DNA of 64,000 nucleotides, taken from the NCBI RefSeq assembly GCF_000235605.1, contig NC_016584.1, positions 174,001-238,000 of the forward strand. The letters run 5' to 3'. The notes below the pieces were generated by a model. It made no database searches. It saw only the letters and a list, made by a program, of their open reading frames with translations, and was not told the DNA's origin. Position 1 is the stretch's first letter; each line of letters opens with the position of its first letter. Shown here piece after piece: positions 15,945-24,336 of the stretch. The stretch is from Desulfosporosinus orientis DSM 765 (lineage in GTDB: Bacteria > Bacillota > Desulfitobacteriia > Desulfitobacteriales > Desulfitobacteriaceae). The translations under genes and the position numbers were made by a program.

Positions 15945-16826
15945 ATGGCAATTATGAGATCCGTAATGTATATTCCTGGAAACAACCCTAAGATGGTAGC
16001 AAAAGCACCTGAGTTCACTGCTGACATCATTACCTTAGACCTTGAAGACTCTGTACCACCAGCGGAGAAAGAAGCTGCCCGGGAAATTGTTCGTGAAAAC
16101 CTTAAATATGCAGGTTCTTCAGGCGCTCAAGTTTATGTACGTATCAATAACTGGGAAACTGAATTGACCAACGACGATTTAGAAGCTATTGTTCATGAAG
16201 GCCTTCATGGTGTAACTCTGGCTAAAACCGGTTGTGCTGCAGACGTACAGCGCCTTGACTGGAAACTGGAAGAACTGGAGCGTCGTCGTGGTTTGGAAGT
16301 TGGATCCATTAAAATCTCCATGCTTCTTGAAACCGCTAAAGGAATTATCAACGCTGCTGAGTGCTGCTTAGCCAGCCCGCGTAACGTTAACGCTATCTTC
16401 GGAGCTGTTGACTATTGCCGTGATATGCGCGTGAAGCTGACCAATGAAGGTGTTGAGCAGCAATATGGCCGCGCTCATGTAGCCGTTGCTTGCCGTGCTG
16501 CCCGAATTGTTGCTATTGATGCTCCTTTCGTTGACTTCAAGAACATTGAAGCTTTTGAGAAAAACGTTGCTGAAGGACGCCAAATGGGTTATGAAGGCCG
16601 TATGATTATCCACCCAGGACAAATCGAGCCTTCAAACCGTATGTACTCCCCAGATCCTGCTGATGTTGAATGGGCTACCGGCGTAGTTAAAGTCTTCGAA
16701 GAAGAAGGTATTGCTAAAGGCAAAGCTTCCGTTTCTTACAACGGCAAAATGGTAGACACTCCTGTTTACTTAAATGCTAAAGACATCTTAGCAGCTCAAG
16801 CCGAAATTGATGCTAAAACTAAGTAA
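15945..16826 (+). CDS. CitE/HpcH-family CoA lyase (candidate malyl-CoA lyase)
   Basis: 293 residues of the HpcH/HpaI aldolase, CitE-like group. Visible landmarks are SVMYIPGNNPKM, the LDLEDSVPPAEK signature (31-42), CoA/substrate Arg67 in YVRINN, and the Mg ligands Glu129 (LLETAKG) and Asp156 (FGAVDYCRD). The later GRMIIHPGQIEPSN is typical of malyl-CoA/citramalyl-CoA lyases. No citrate lyase CitD/CitF genes are near, so it is not part of citrate lyase. In this context it should condense acetyl-CoA with glyoxylate to malyl-CoA, or the reverse. Strong gggaggt Shine-Dalgarno. Codon use is biased as in highly expressed genes (repeated gct, gtt, cgt). Confidence 0.88.
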   Translation: MAIMRSVMYIPGNNPKMVAKAPEFTADIITLDLEDSVPPAEKEAAREIVRENLKYAGSSGAQVYVRINNWETELTNDDLEAIVHEGLHGVTLAKTGCAADVQRLDWKLEELERRRGLEVGSIKISMLLETAKGIINAAECCLASPRNVNAIFGAVDYCRDMRVKLTNEGVEQQYGRAHVAVACRAARIVAIDAPFVDFKNIEAFEKNVAEGRQMGYEGRMIIHPGQIEPSNRMYSPDPADVEWATGVVKVFEEEGIAKGKASVSYNGKMVDTPVYLNAKDILAAQAEIDAKTK

Positions 16827-16845
16827 GATTATTTTCTTATGGAGT

Positions 16846-16877
16846 GTTTGGTTGCCTCTTGAGGGAGGCAGCCAAAC
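16846..16877 (+). terminator. Hairpin between the lyase and malic enzyme genes
   Basis: 13-bp stem gtttggttgcctc / gaggcagccaaac with one G-T pair. The T-run (tttttt) comes 18 bases later, so it may only partly terminate; the malic enzyme gene starts 83 bases on. Confidence 0.55.
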
Positions 16878-16959
16878 AAATCCGCTCCCCATGGTTTTTT
16901 GATTTAAAAGGTTATGCTATTCCACTAAAACGAAAAGGTATTGAAAGGGAGATGCACAG

Positions 16960-18216
16960 ATGACGCGCATTAAAAATCTTCGTGAAGAGGCTCTGGCATT
17001 CCATGCAGAGAGACCGGGTAAACTGGAAGTCAGAGTGACATGCCCTGCAAGTGACAGAGATGACTTGACCCTGGCATATTCTCCTGGAGTCGCTGAACCC
17101 GTTAAAGAAATTGGTAAAGACATTGAAAATCTGGATATTTATACGAACCATGCTAACTTTGTCAGTATTGTATCTAACGGAACAGCTATTCTGGGCCTTG
17201 GTGATCTGGGTGCTGCTGCCTCCATGCCGGTTATGGAAGGGAAGGCTCTTCTCTTTAAAACCTTTGGAGATGTGGATGCATTCCCAATCTGTGTTAATAC
17301 TAAAGACGTTAACAAGATAATTGAGCTTGTTGAATTAACCTCCCCTACCTTTGGGGGTGTTAATCTGGAGGATATTAAGGCTCCTGAGTGTTTCCAAATT
17401 GAGGAAGGACTTAAAGCCCGCGGGATCTTTAAAGGACCTATTTTTCATGATGATCAGCATGGAACGGCTGTCGTCACCCTGGCTGGACTCTATAATGCTC
17501 TGAAAGTTGTCGGCAAAAATATTGAAGATATTAAAGTCGTCGCCAATGGGGCAGGAGCAGCCGGAATTGCAATTATTAAGTTATTAATGAGTGTTGGCCT
17601 CAAAAACGTGATTATGTGTGATACCAAAGGCGCAATTTATCAAGGCCGTACTGTGGGTATGAACCCTTGGAAAGAACAAATTGCTGCCGCTACTAACCCT
17701 GAAAAATATAGCGGTGACCTTGCGGGAGCCCTTGTCGGTGCCGATGTCTTTATCGGCGTATCGGCTGCTGAGGTTCTCAACGAAGAAATGATCCGCTCCA
17801 TGGCTAAAGATCCTATTGTCTTCTGTCAGGCAAATCCTATCCCTGAGATTTGGCCAATCGAGAGAGCCTTTGAAGCCGGTGCAGCTGTCATTTCCACAGG
17901 CCGCTCTGATGTAATAAATCAAATTAACAACGTCTTAGCCTTCCCCGGCATGTTCCGCGGTGCTATTGATGTTAGAGCTACGGATATCAATGATGCCATG
18001 AAGATCGCAGCGGCTAAAGCCATTGCTGATTGTGTCTCTCCGGAAGAGCTCAATGCCAAATTTATAATGCCCAGTACCTTGAATCCTGAAGTAGCGCCTG
18101 CTGTTGCAGCTGCTACGGCAAAAGCTGCTATCGAAAGCGGAATTGCCCGAAATCCGATTGATCCTGCCAGTATTGCAGAAAATCTTAAGAAGAGACTGGC
18201 AAATCAATATAAGTAA
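16960..18216 (+). CDS. NAD(P)-dependent malic enzyme
   Basis: 418 residues, the short bacterial malic enzyme without a phosphotransacetylase fusion. The N-terminal domain contains LAYSPGVAEPVKEI, NGTAILGLGDLGAAASMPVMEGKA-type text (seen at about 72-95), the catalytic Lys in FGGVNLEDIKAPECF, and the metal site FHDDQHGTA. The Rossmann half has VVANGAGAAGIAI (about 190). Then follow CQANPIPEI, where FANPxPEI is usual, and STGRSDVINQINN. It oxidatively decarboxylates malate to pyruvate, which with pyruvate oxidation regenerates acetyl-CoA for the lyase step. Last gene of the cluster, closed by a strong terminator. Confidence 0.94.
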   Translation: MTRIKNLREEALAFHAERPGKLEVRVTCPASDRDDLTLAYSPGVAEPVKEIGKDIENLDIYTNHANFVSIVSNGTAILGLGDLGAAASMPVMEGKALLFKTFGDVDAFPICVNTKDVNKIIELVELTSPTFGGVNLEDIKAPECFQIEEGLKARGIFKGPIFHDDQHGTAVVTLAGLYNALKVVGKNIEDIKVVANGAGAAGIAIIKLLMSVGLKNVIMCDTKGAIYQGRTVGMNPWKEQIAAATNPEKYSGDLAGALVGADVFIGVSAAEVLNEEMIRSMAKDPIVFCQANPIPEIWPIERAFEAGAAVISTGRSDVINQINNVLAFPGMFRGAIDVRATDINDAMKIAAAKAIADCVSPEELNAKFIMPSTLNPEVAPAVAAATAKAAIESGIARNPIDPASIAENLKKRLANQYK

Positions 18217-18236
18217 CTTCTCTACTCACCGAAACA

Positions 18237-18281
18237 GAGCCGGCCTTTGTTGTCTGAAGACAAGCAAAGCCGGCTCCTTTT
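18237..18281 (+). terminator. Rho-independent terminator after malic enzyme
   Basis: gagccggcctttg / caaagc-cggctc stem, followed by ctttttgtt. Ends the pathway cluster. Confidence 0.88.
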
Positions 18282-18472
18282 TGTTCTGCAGAAAGTATAA
18301 CTTTTCGCTGCATACTTTCTGAAGGCCCCTTCTCGCCGTCCTGCAAGTCGGCTAATCCTTGCGAAGACAGTGTCTTCTTCGGGCGCCGCCAAGTTTTCTA
18401 ATAAACTTGTTTGCTCCCATTTATCTCAACTGGTAAAATGAGGTGATTCAAATAGATAAGGAGGAATCCCCT

Positions 18473-19291
18473 TTGGAGAAACAAGAGATGGAAAAGTGCC
18501 CGCTGGGGATCTTTTCGTGGTTTGGTTATGTATTGCCTTTTCAGGAAAGAATCCGCTTGATTAAAGAGGCGGGATTTAGGGCTACATCAATCTGGTGGGA
18601 AGATGAAGACCAGCCCTGGCCGATGAAAAAAGAGGCTATGCCTCAGTTCGTTCGGGACATGGGATTGATGGTGGAAAATATTCATGTCCCTTTCAACGCA
18701 TCCGGATTATTATGGTCAGAGCAGGAGTCTGAGAGAAATAAGATTATCGCAGCTCACCTGGATTGGTTGAAGGATTGTGGGGATCACCAGATCCCTGTTA
18801 TGGTCATGCATTTGACAGAAGAGGGGCATCACCCGGCGCCTAATGATTATGGACTGGAAAGTATGTCGCGTCTTGTTAGGACTGCCGAGGAACTGAAAGT
18901 AACCATTGCTATAGAAAACACGCAAAGGAGCGATAATGTTCCTTATATTCTTGATAGAATGGATTCCAAGTATTTAGGGTTTTGCTTTGACAGCTCCCAT
19001 TATAACTTAACGGATAAGCAGGATTTTCATTTGTTAAATAATTACGGAGAGCGGCTGGTGACCACCCATCTGTCGGATAATGACGGTGAAAAAGATCGGC
19101 ATTGGCTGCCCGGCCAAGGAAAGATAGACTGGCTTAAAGTGAGTGAGAACTTCCCTTTAGATTACCGGGGGTGTTTAACCTTGGAAGCGTACCCAACTGT
19201 GCAGGAACGGGAAGATTCAGCTCTAAGCTTTTTGGAAAAGGCTTATTCCCGGGCAGCAAAAGTACGGGATTTAATCTTAGCTAAGCCTTGA
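18473..19291 (+). CDS. Sugar phosphate isomerase/epimerase-like TIM-barrel protein
   Basis: 272 residues from a TTG at 18473, chosen because aaggagg lies 8 bases upstream; an in-frame GTG at 18443 has no clear site. It is an AP-endonuclease-2-like xylose isomerase barrel: IRLIKEAGF, FCFDSSHYNL, TIAIENTQRSDN (metal Glu), THLSDNDGEKDRHWLPGQG and a terminal LTLEAYP. These carry the metal-binding Glu/Asp/His set. Members include hydroxypyruvate isomerase, epimerases and endonuclease IV relatives. It follows the glycolate-type cluster but behind a terminator, so participation there is unproven. Confidence 0.8.
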   Translation: MEKQEMEKCPLGIFSWFGYVLPFQERIRLIKEAGFRATSIWWEDEDQPWPMKKEAMPQFVRDMGLMVENIHVPFNASGLLWSEQESERNKIIAAHLDWLKDCGDHQIPVMVMHLTEEGHHPAPNDYGLESMSRLVRTAEELKVTIAIENTQRSDNVPYILDRMDSKYLGFCFDSSHYNLTDKQDFHLLNNYGERLVTTHLSDNDGEKDRHWLPGQGKIDWLKVSENFPLDYRGCLTLEAYPTVQEREDSALSFLEKAYSRAAKVRDLILAKP

Positions 19292-19322
19292 ATTAAGAGG
19301 ATAAATTACTATTATAAATGAT

Positions 19323-19376
19323 AACCTATGCTAATAAACCGGTGGGTTTTGGCCCACCGGTTTATTAGCATAGGTT
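19323..19376 (-). terminator. Perfect 24-bp hairpin at the end of the small minus-strand gene
   Basis: aacctatgctaataaaccgg... pairs base for base with its inverted copy over 24 bp (19323-19346 with 19353-19376), loop of 6. The right arm touches the stop codon of the small minus-strand gene, and in that direction the hairpin is followed by an AT-rich stretch. It may also serve the plus-strand gene ending at 19291. Confidence 0.65.
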
Positions 19377-19486
19377 CATACCCGTTCTTTGGAGACATCT
19401 TTCCCGATTTTATCAGAATCGTAAGGAAGGGGTATTTTCTCAGTATTGTCGGGTTTACGGGATTTGTCGTTTGTTTTTTTCGCCAT
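19376..19486 (-). CDS. Small basic/acidic hypothetical protein, 36 residues
   Basis: ATG at 19486 with a near-perfect aaaggaggg Shine-Dalgarno 10 bases upstream, stop TGA at 19376-19378. The product begins MAKKTNDKSRKP and ends KIGKDVSKERV; it is highly charged (many Lys, Asp, Glu), has no membrane segment, and looks disordered. I do not recognise it. The strong ribosome site and the large hairpin starting right at its stop support a real gene. It could be a small spore- or stress-related protein, but nothing shows that directly. Confidence 0.55.
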   Translation of the reverse strand: MAKKTNDKSRKPDNTEKIPLPYDSDKIGKDVSKERV

Positions 19487-19574
19487 GAATGCAGTTTCCC
19501 TCCTTTAGAAGATTCAAATCTAGAATCCCCTGAATGGGAAATTAAAATGCATTGAAAAATCGACTTAAACTTAG

Positions 19575-19907
19575 ATGGAGATGAGTGAAATGTCTGCTAG
19601 ATTGGAGCAGGAGAAAGCTACCCTGCAAATGATGCTCAACTTATATTGCCGGGGTCATCACCAGACTGAAGGTGAATTATGCCCTCAATGTCAGGAATTG
19701 TTAAAGTATGCTCTGGCCCGCCTGGATCATTGCAAATTCGGAGAGAATAAGACAACTTGCGCAAAATGTCCCGTTCATTGTTATAAACCGGAAATGCGCC
19801 AAAAAATCAAAGAGGTTATGGGTTATTCCGGTCCTAAGATGATTTATACCCACCCTGTGGCAGCTATACGGCATTTATTTGATGGATTAAAAAGTATTGG
19901 AAGGTGA
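19575..19907 (+). CDS. YgbA-like (nitrous oxide-stimulated promoter family) cysteine-rich protein
   Basis: 110 residues from 19575; starts at 19581 or 19590 are also possible and 19590 has ggag at a better distance. Family features are MMLNLYCRGHH, CPQCQELLKYALARLDHC, FGENKTTCAKCPVHCYKPEMR, and GYSGPKMIYTHPVAAIRHL. The seven or so cysteines suggest metal or cluster binding. E. coli YgbA is linked to nitrosative stress; biochemical role is unsettled. The next gene starts 9 bases after its stop, so the two are co-transcribed. Confidence 0.85.
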   Translation: MEMSEMSARLEQEKATLQMMLNLYCRGHHQTEGELCPQCQELLKYALARLDHCKFGENKTTCAKCPVHCYKPEMRQKIKEVMGYSGPKMIYTHPVAAIRHLFDGLKSIGR

Positions 19908-19916
19908 GCAAGGACG

Positions 19917-20180
19917 ATGGGAATCAAAGAATATTCTTTAGAGATGAGAGGAATGCCACACCGCGCCTTGGAGGAGTATTTTCTCTCCATCGGGGGAAAG
20001 AGGGACGGGGACGGGATGTATTTTGGTCCAAACTGGCAAGTAGATTTGAGTGACACATGGGCCTGTCCCTTAGGGTCAATTCAAATCCCTGCAACTCGAG
20101 TTACATTCCGGGTAGAGGAAAAAGACTGGCCAGAAATAGTGCGGGCCTTTCGTTTACGCTTTCTTTCAGCAGGAGGGTAA
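19917..20180 (+). CDS. Small conserved-looking protein, possibly MoaD-related C-terminal domain
   Basis: 87 residues, ATG start 9 bases after the YgbA-like stop, with gagcaagg as ribosome site. No membrane segment. Features such as KEYSLEMRGMPHRALEEYFLS, FGPNWQVDLSD and a terminal RAFRLRFLSAGG loosely recall the small domain attached to some MoaD-like proteins (molybdopterin synthesis). I hold this weakly. It ends 6 bases before the convergent Nudix gene. Confidence 0.7.
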   Translation: MGIKEYSLEMRGMPHRALEEYFLSIGGKRDGDGMYFGPNWQVDLSDTWACPLGSIQIPATRVTFRVEEKDWPEIVRAFRLRFLSAGG

Positions 20181-20186
20181 AGCAAC

Positions 20187-20771
20187 TTATTTTATTTGAT
20201 AAAGTGTTGATGAAGTACCTATTAAATTGACAGTTGTATTCAAAACCAGGCCCTGGGAAAAAGTACGGGATGCCTCGATAACACTTAATGTTAACGAGGC
20301 GATCTGGAGGTTTTTGCATTCGGCTAACGAGAAAAACCCCAAATTGCTGACTTCCTCTGGTTGAGCGTGGAGTATTCCTCCTAGAAGGCTCATCTGAAAA
20401 ATAATATAGGTGTCGTGTTTTTGAGAGGGGCTGTCGGAGGGACGGTCCCGTACAGCAATAATGGAGAGGGGTTTTGTGTGGATGCCTGTCTCTTCGAGAA
20501 TTTCCCTGACAATAGCTGTCCCAATGGATTCTCCTTGATTGACATATCCGCCGGGAATGGTCCATACTCCTTTGCCGGGATTATAAGCACGCTGAACAAG
20601 GAGGATTTTCTCCCCGTTCCAAACAACTCCTCCTACACCGAGAGAATAGCTGCCCCAGTCTACATAAGAGCATTGTGGGCACTTGCTGCGGGGCTGATGA
20701 TCAATGATAGACTCTTGCAAGGGGTGAGCACACATGGGGCAATAAACAAAGGGAGCTGTGTATAAAGACAT
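20187..20771 (-). CDS. Nudix hydrolase with N-terminal zinc-ribbon
   Basis: 194 residues from the ATG at 20771 (aaaggaac upstream). Residues 1-35 form a zinc ribbon with CPMCAHP and CPQC pairs, as in NudC-like and other two-part Nudix proteins. The Nudix box GYVNQGES...REILEETGI fits Gx5Ex7REUxEExGU. It would hydrolyse a nucleoside-diphosphate-linked compound, substrate unknown. It lies 30 bases downstream of the MFS gene on the same strand, so they form an operon. Confidence 0.88.
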   Translation of the reverse strand: MSLYTAPFVYCPMCAHPLQESIIDHQPRSKCPQCSYVDWGSYSLGVGGVVWNGEKILLVQRAYNPGKGVWTIPGGYVNQGESIGTAIVREILEETGIHTKPLSIIAVRDRPSDSPSQKHDTYIIFQMSLLGGILHAQPEEVSNLGFFSLAECKNLQIASLTLSVIEASRTFSQGLVLNTTVNLIGTSSTLYQIK

Positions 20772-20801
20772 GTTCAATAGTTCCTTTCAATTGTAATAGA
20801 T

Positions 20802-22016
20802 TCAGGTATTGACACTTGTAGGATTTTGCTGGAGCAGAAAATATTGGGATGCTTTTCCATACCTTGAGAAGGATATAAGCGAGATGCCTAAAAAGGCAAT
20901 AGACAGAATCCATACGCTTAAGCCCCCGCCAAAATCAAAGATGATTCCTCCCAGCAAGGGCCCCATCATACGGCCGCCGGAGGTGGCACCACTGACGATA
21001 CCCTGATAAGTGCCGGATTTTCCCTGAGGAGAGATTTGAGCAGCGGCAGCAGGCACGGCCGGCAAAACTAACATTTCCCCCAAGGTTATCACCAGCATAG
21101 CCAGCATGTATGAGGGATAAGGAAGCTTACATAATAGGATGCCAAAACCCAGAGACATTAACAAGCTGCCCAGGTAAAACTGGCGTTTAAAAGAGTGGGC
21201 CCAAATTTGGATAAGCCAGGTTAAAAAAGGCTGCAGGGTGACGATAAAAATGCCGTTAAGGGACCATAGTATGCTGTAAGAAAAAAGAGAAAAACCTAAT
21301 TGGTCCATGACAACGGGCAGGATGGTTACCAGCTGAACGTAAGCAACCCAGACAAGAAAGATTCCGCAGGCTAAGGGCATCAGAACTTTAAAGCTGGGGT
21401 CTTTAGCAATCCCCTTGGTTCGTTGTTTGGGGGCAGCGTTTGCCAGGCCCGTCCGGGGCACTGAAATACCTGTAAAAACAAGTATTAAAAAGATAAAAAA
21501 GGTCAAGGTATTGAGCGAGAAGATGAGCTGAAAAGAAATTTGGGCAACCATTCCTCCGATAGCTGTGCCGATGGCGACACCTGCGTTATTGGAGACATAG
21601 AGAAGATTAAAGCTTCTGCGCCCCCCTTCCGGCCAGACAACATTCAGCAGGGAATAAAGGGGCACGAAGATAAATGCCTGAGCAAGCCCGAAGAAGATAA
21701 ATGCCGGGGCATAAACCTTCCAGACAGGATTAACAGCGATTGCTCCAATGGAAAGTACGGCACTGATCAGTCCCAGTAAAAGTATTTTTCTTGCCCCATA
21801 GCGGTCCGCCAAATGGCCGCTGAGGACTTGGCCGAGGAGAGTGACGGCGGATTGGAGAGCGAGAAGAGTACCGGCTTCGGTCAAGGTGCGGTTTAAAATA
21901 TTATGCATAAAAAGGCTATTTAAAGGCCACATCAGGGAATGGCCCGTTGACTGTATAAATGCGCCGACTGTCAAAATAATGACAGGACGGGGAATACCTA
22001 AAGGTTTCAATTTCAA
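20802..22016 (-). CDS. Major facilitator superfamily transporter
   Basis: 404 residues from a TTG at 22016 with aaggtgg 9 bases upstream; a longer reading from 22067 has no site. About 12 hydrophobic helices. MFS loop 2-3 motif is present as GHLADRYGARKILLLG, and the N-terminal helix shows GHSLMWPLNSLFMHN. Late helix text GIVSGATSGGRMMGPLLGG is typical of drug-efflux type DHA1 members. Substrate cannot be deduced. It is transcribed divergently from rubrerythrin and leads into the Nudix gene. Confidence 0.88.
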   Translation of the reverse strand: MKLKPLGIPRPVIILTVGAFIQSTGHSLMWPLNSLFMHNILNRTLTEAGTLLALQSAVTLLGQVLSGHLADRYGARKILLLGLISAVLSIGAIAVNPVWKVYAPAFIFFGLAQAFIFVPLYSLLNVVWPEGGRRSFNLLYVSNNAGVAIGTAIGGMVAQISFQLIFSLNTLTFFIFLILVFTGISVPRTGLANAAPKQRTKGIAKDPSFKVLMPLACGIFLVWVAYVQLVTILPVVMDQLGFSLFSYSILWSLNGIFIVTLQPFLTWLIQIWAHSFKRQFYLGSLLMSLGFGILLCKLPYPSYMLAMLVITLGEMLVLPAVPAAAAQISPQGKSGTYQGIVSGATSGGRMMGPLLGGIIFDFGGGLSVWILSIAFLGISLISFSRYGKASQYFLLQQNPTSVNT

Positions 22017-22183
22017 AATGGAAGACCACCTTACCTTAGTATAAGCATAGTAATGTTCGACATTCAATGAAAGAAACCTGCAATATTTATTTGCGTGACT
22101 AAAGTAATCTATGGATGGGGGATACTGGAATTAGGCATTAAGATAGGGCAGAAGAGAAACTAGAAACTAAGGAGTGTCAAAGC

Positions 22184-22771
22184 ATGAAGTTTTCTGAAAC
22201 CGAAACCTTTAAGAATTTAAGTGATGCCTTTGCAGGAGAGTCTCAAGCGCGCAACCGCTATGCTTTTTTTGCAGGGGTTGCCAAGCAGGAAGGCTATCAA
22301 CATATTCAGACCGTCTTTGAAGAAACGGCTGCCAACGAAAAGGAGCACGCAGAAGTATTCTACAAACTTTTGATTAAGCATACTCAGGAAGAAACGAATA
22401 TTATTCATGTGGATGCTGACTATCCCTTAGTCTACAAAGACACCCTGACAAATCTAAGGGCTGCGGTAGAGGGAGAACGGGAGGAATGGGCCGAAATCTA
22501 TGCAAAGTTTGGCACTATTGCCGACCAGGAGGGGTTTGCAGATATAGCGGTTGTTCTTCGAAAGATTGCTGAAGTGGAAAAGCACCATATGGATCGTTTT
22601 GAGTATTACGCAAATGGGATTGAAAAGGGCAGCCTATTTCACAAAGAAAAGCCTACGGTATGGAAATGTACGAACTGCGGCTATGTTCATGAAGGTCCTG
22701 ATGCGCCAAATCAATGTCCTGCCTGTGCTCATTCCCAGGGTTACTTTGAAGAACTGCCTGAAAAATACTAA
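22184..22771 (+). CDS. rbr: Rubrerythrin
   Basis: 195 residues. The N-terminal ferritin-like diiron domain (1-150) has GESQARNRY, EETAANEKEHAE, AVEGEREEW and AEVEKHHMDRFE, supplying the Glu/His ligands. The C-terminal rubredoxin domain has CTNCGYVHEG and CPACAHSQGYFE. It reduces hydrogen peroxide in anaerobes, taking electrons from a rubredoxin or NADH-dependent donor. Ends at a strong terminator, monocistronic. Start ATG with aaggagtg. Confidence 0.96.
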   Translation: MKFSETETFKNLSDAFAGESQARNRYAFFAGVAKQEGYQHIQTVFEETAANEKEHAEVFYKLLIKHTQEETNIIHVDADYPLVYKDTLTNLRAAVEGEREEWAEIYAKFGTIADQEGFADIAVVLRKIAEVEKHHMDRFEYYANGIEKGSLFHKEKPTVWKCTNCGYVHEGPDAPNQCPACAHSQGYFEELPEKY

Positions 22772-22781
22772 CTAAGAGTGC

Positions 22782-22829
22782 AAATCAAAAGCCGAGGAGG
22801 ATTTTTTCATCTCCTCGGCTTTTAGATTT
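22782..22829 (+). terminator. Terminator of rubrerythrin
   Basis: aaatcaaaagccgaggag / ctcctcggcttttagattt, an 18-bp nearly perfect stem with an A-rich left and T-rich right side; could work in both directions. Confidence 0.9.
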
Positions 22830-22939
22830 GCAATACAAACTTACCCAGAATTATATCTTGAAATCTTAAGGAAATACGAAGATAATAGATAATAACATTC
22901 AGAATATTCATCGACTTAGCATAAAAAAGGAGGAGACGG

Positions 22940-24127
22940 ATGAAAGTACCAAGCTATGAATTAGATAAAAGAGTTGCTGATTTTCAGCTGAGTTTGAAGA
23001 GTAAAGGGATTGATGGAGCCCTTTTAGTTCAGCGGGCAGATACCCTCTATTATACAGGAACAGCCCAAAATGTTCATGTGTATATTCCGGCAGAAGGAAA
23101 GCCCATTGTCCTGACCTACAGAGATTTTATCAGAGCACAAGCTGAAAGCTCGTGGGCAGTAATTCCTCTCAAAGGAATGTCAAAAATCCCTGCATATATC
23201 CAAGAAGCAGGACATCTTTTACCTAAAACCCTTGGCTTGGAGCTGGATGTACTTCCTGTTAATCAGTTTGAACGCTATCGAAAAATTTTCCCAGAGGTAT
23301 CCTTTGTGGATGTTTCCCCTGAGATACGTTATCAGCGGGCAGTAAAGTCAAACTGGGAACGAAATCGACTGGAAGAAAGCGCCAAAATCTTGCCCGAGGT
23401 TTTAGAGTACGCTAAGAACATACTGCGGCCGGGTATGACTGAAATTGAGCTTGAGGGGTTATTAGAAGGCAAAGCCAGAGCCCTCGGTCATGGTGGGCAT
23501 GTGCGGATGCGCGGATTTGGTTCCGAGTTTCATGTCGGTGCGATTACGTCTGGAGCTAGAGCGGCTATGAACAGCTCTTTTGATGGGCCGGTGACCGGAA
23601 AAGGGACCTCTGTGGCTCATCCTAATGGTGCATCGATGGATCCGATTAAGGAAGGCGAACCTATTCTGGTGGATATGGTAACTGTTTATAATGGCTATCA
23701 AATTGATCAAACCAGAATCTTAAGCCTAGGGCCATTATCAGAAGAGCTTACGAAAGCCTATGAGATTACCCTCCAAGTTGAAGAGCTAATACGTCGGGCT
23801 TTAATTCCGGGCAGGGTTGCCGGTGAAGTATTTGAAGAGATATTGACCTGGGTCCAGGAGAATACCTCTTATGAAGAAAATTTCATGGGTTATGGAGCAG
23901 GGAGAGTTCGTTTTGTCGGACATGGAGTGGGGCTTGAACTAGACGAGCTGCCGACCATCAGTAAAGGCTCCAAAGAAGTCTTAAAAGCGGGAATGGTAAT
24001 TGCTATTGAGCCGAAATTTGTTTTCCCGGATTTGGGAGCAGTGGGCATTGAAGATACCGTTATTGTTGAAGGAGAGTTGGGAGCTGCGTTTTTATCGGTA
24101 ACGTCAAGAAATTTGATCATTGTTTAG
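22940..24127 (+). CDS. M24 family metallopeptidase (Xaa-Pro aminopeptidase-like)
   Basis: 395 residues. The N-terminal creatinase-like domain (1-140) contains SKGIDGALLVQRADTLYYTG. The C-terminal pita-bread domain has all five metal ligands visible: Asp in LVDMVTVYNGY, Asp in QIDQTRI, His in VGHGVGLELDE, Glu in AIEPKFVFP and Glu in VGIEDTV. Start ATG with aaggagg. Substrate is probably a peptide with proline at position two, but creatinase-like relatives with other substrates exist. Confidence 0.92.
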   Translation: MKVPSYELDKRVADFQLSLKSKGIDGALLVQRADTLYYTGTAQNVHVYIPAEGKPIVLTYRDFIRAQAESSWAVIPLKGMSKIPAYIQEAGHLLPKTLGLELDVLPVNQFERYRKIFPEVSFVDVSPEIRYQRAVKSNWERNRLEESAKILPEVLEYAKNILRPGMTEIELEGLLEGKARALGHGGHVRMRGFGSEFHVGAITSGARAAMNSSFDGPVTGKGTSVAHPNGASMDPIKEGEPILVDMVTVYNGYQIDQTRILSLGPLSEELTKAYEITLQVEELIRRALIPGRVAGEVFEEILTWVQENTSYEENFMGYGAGRVRFVGHGVGLELDELPTISKGSKEVLKAGMVIAIEPKFVFPDLGAVGIEDTVIVEGELGAAFLSVTSRNLIIV

Positions 24128-24219
24128 GACGGGAAATGTTGATTTGTCAATAAGACCTGCGAATCTTTGCCTTAGATGGCATAAATCCATTGATTATGTT
24201 GAGATTTCAGGACAAACGT

Positions 24220-24246
24220 CCCTGCACAAGCGGCAGGGTTTTTTTT
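24220..24246 (+). terminator. Terminator of the M24 peptidase gene
   Basis: ccctgc / gcaggg stem followed by eight or more T, 93 bases after the stop. Confidence 0.85.
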
Positions 24247-24336
24247 CGTGCGCAGCGAATAACATAAGTGAGAATGCCGGTTTCTAAATCGGGCAAGGGA
24301 AGATGGATATCGGATTCCAAACTACTGGAGGAAATC

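Noticed and set aside
19328-19555. 75-codon plus-strand frame
   Set aside because: Starts inside the 24-bp hairpin and lies antisense to the small gene with the far better ribosome site.
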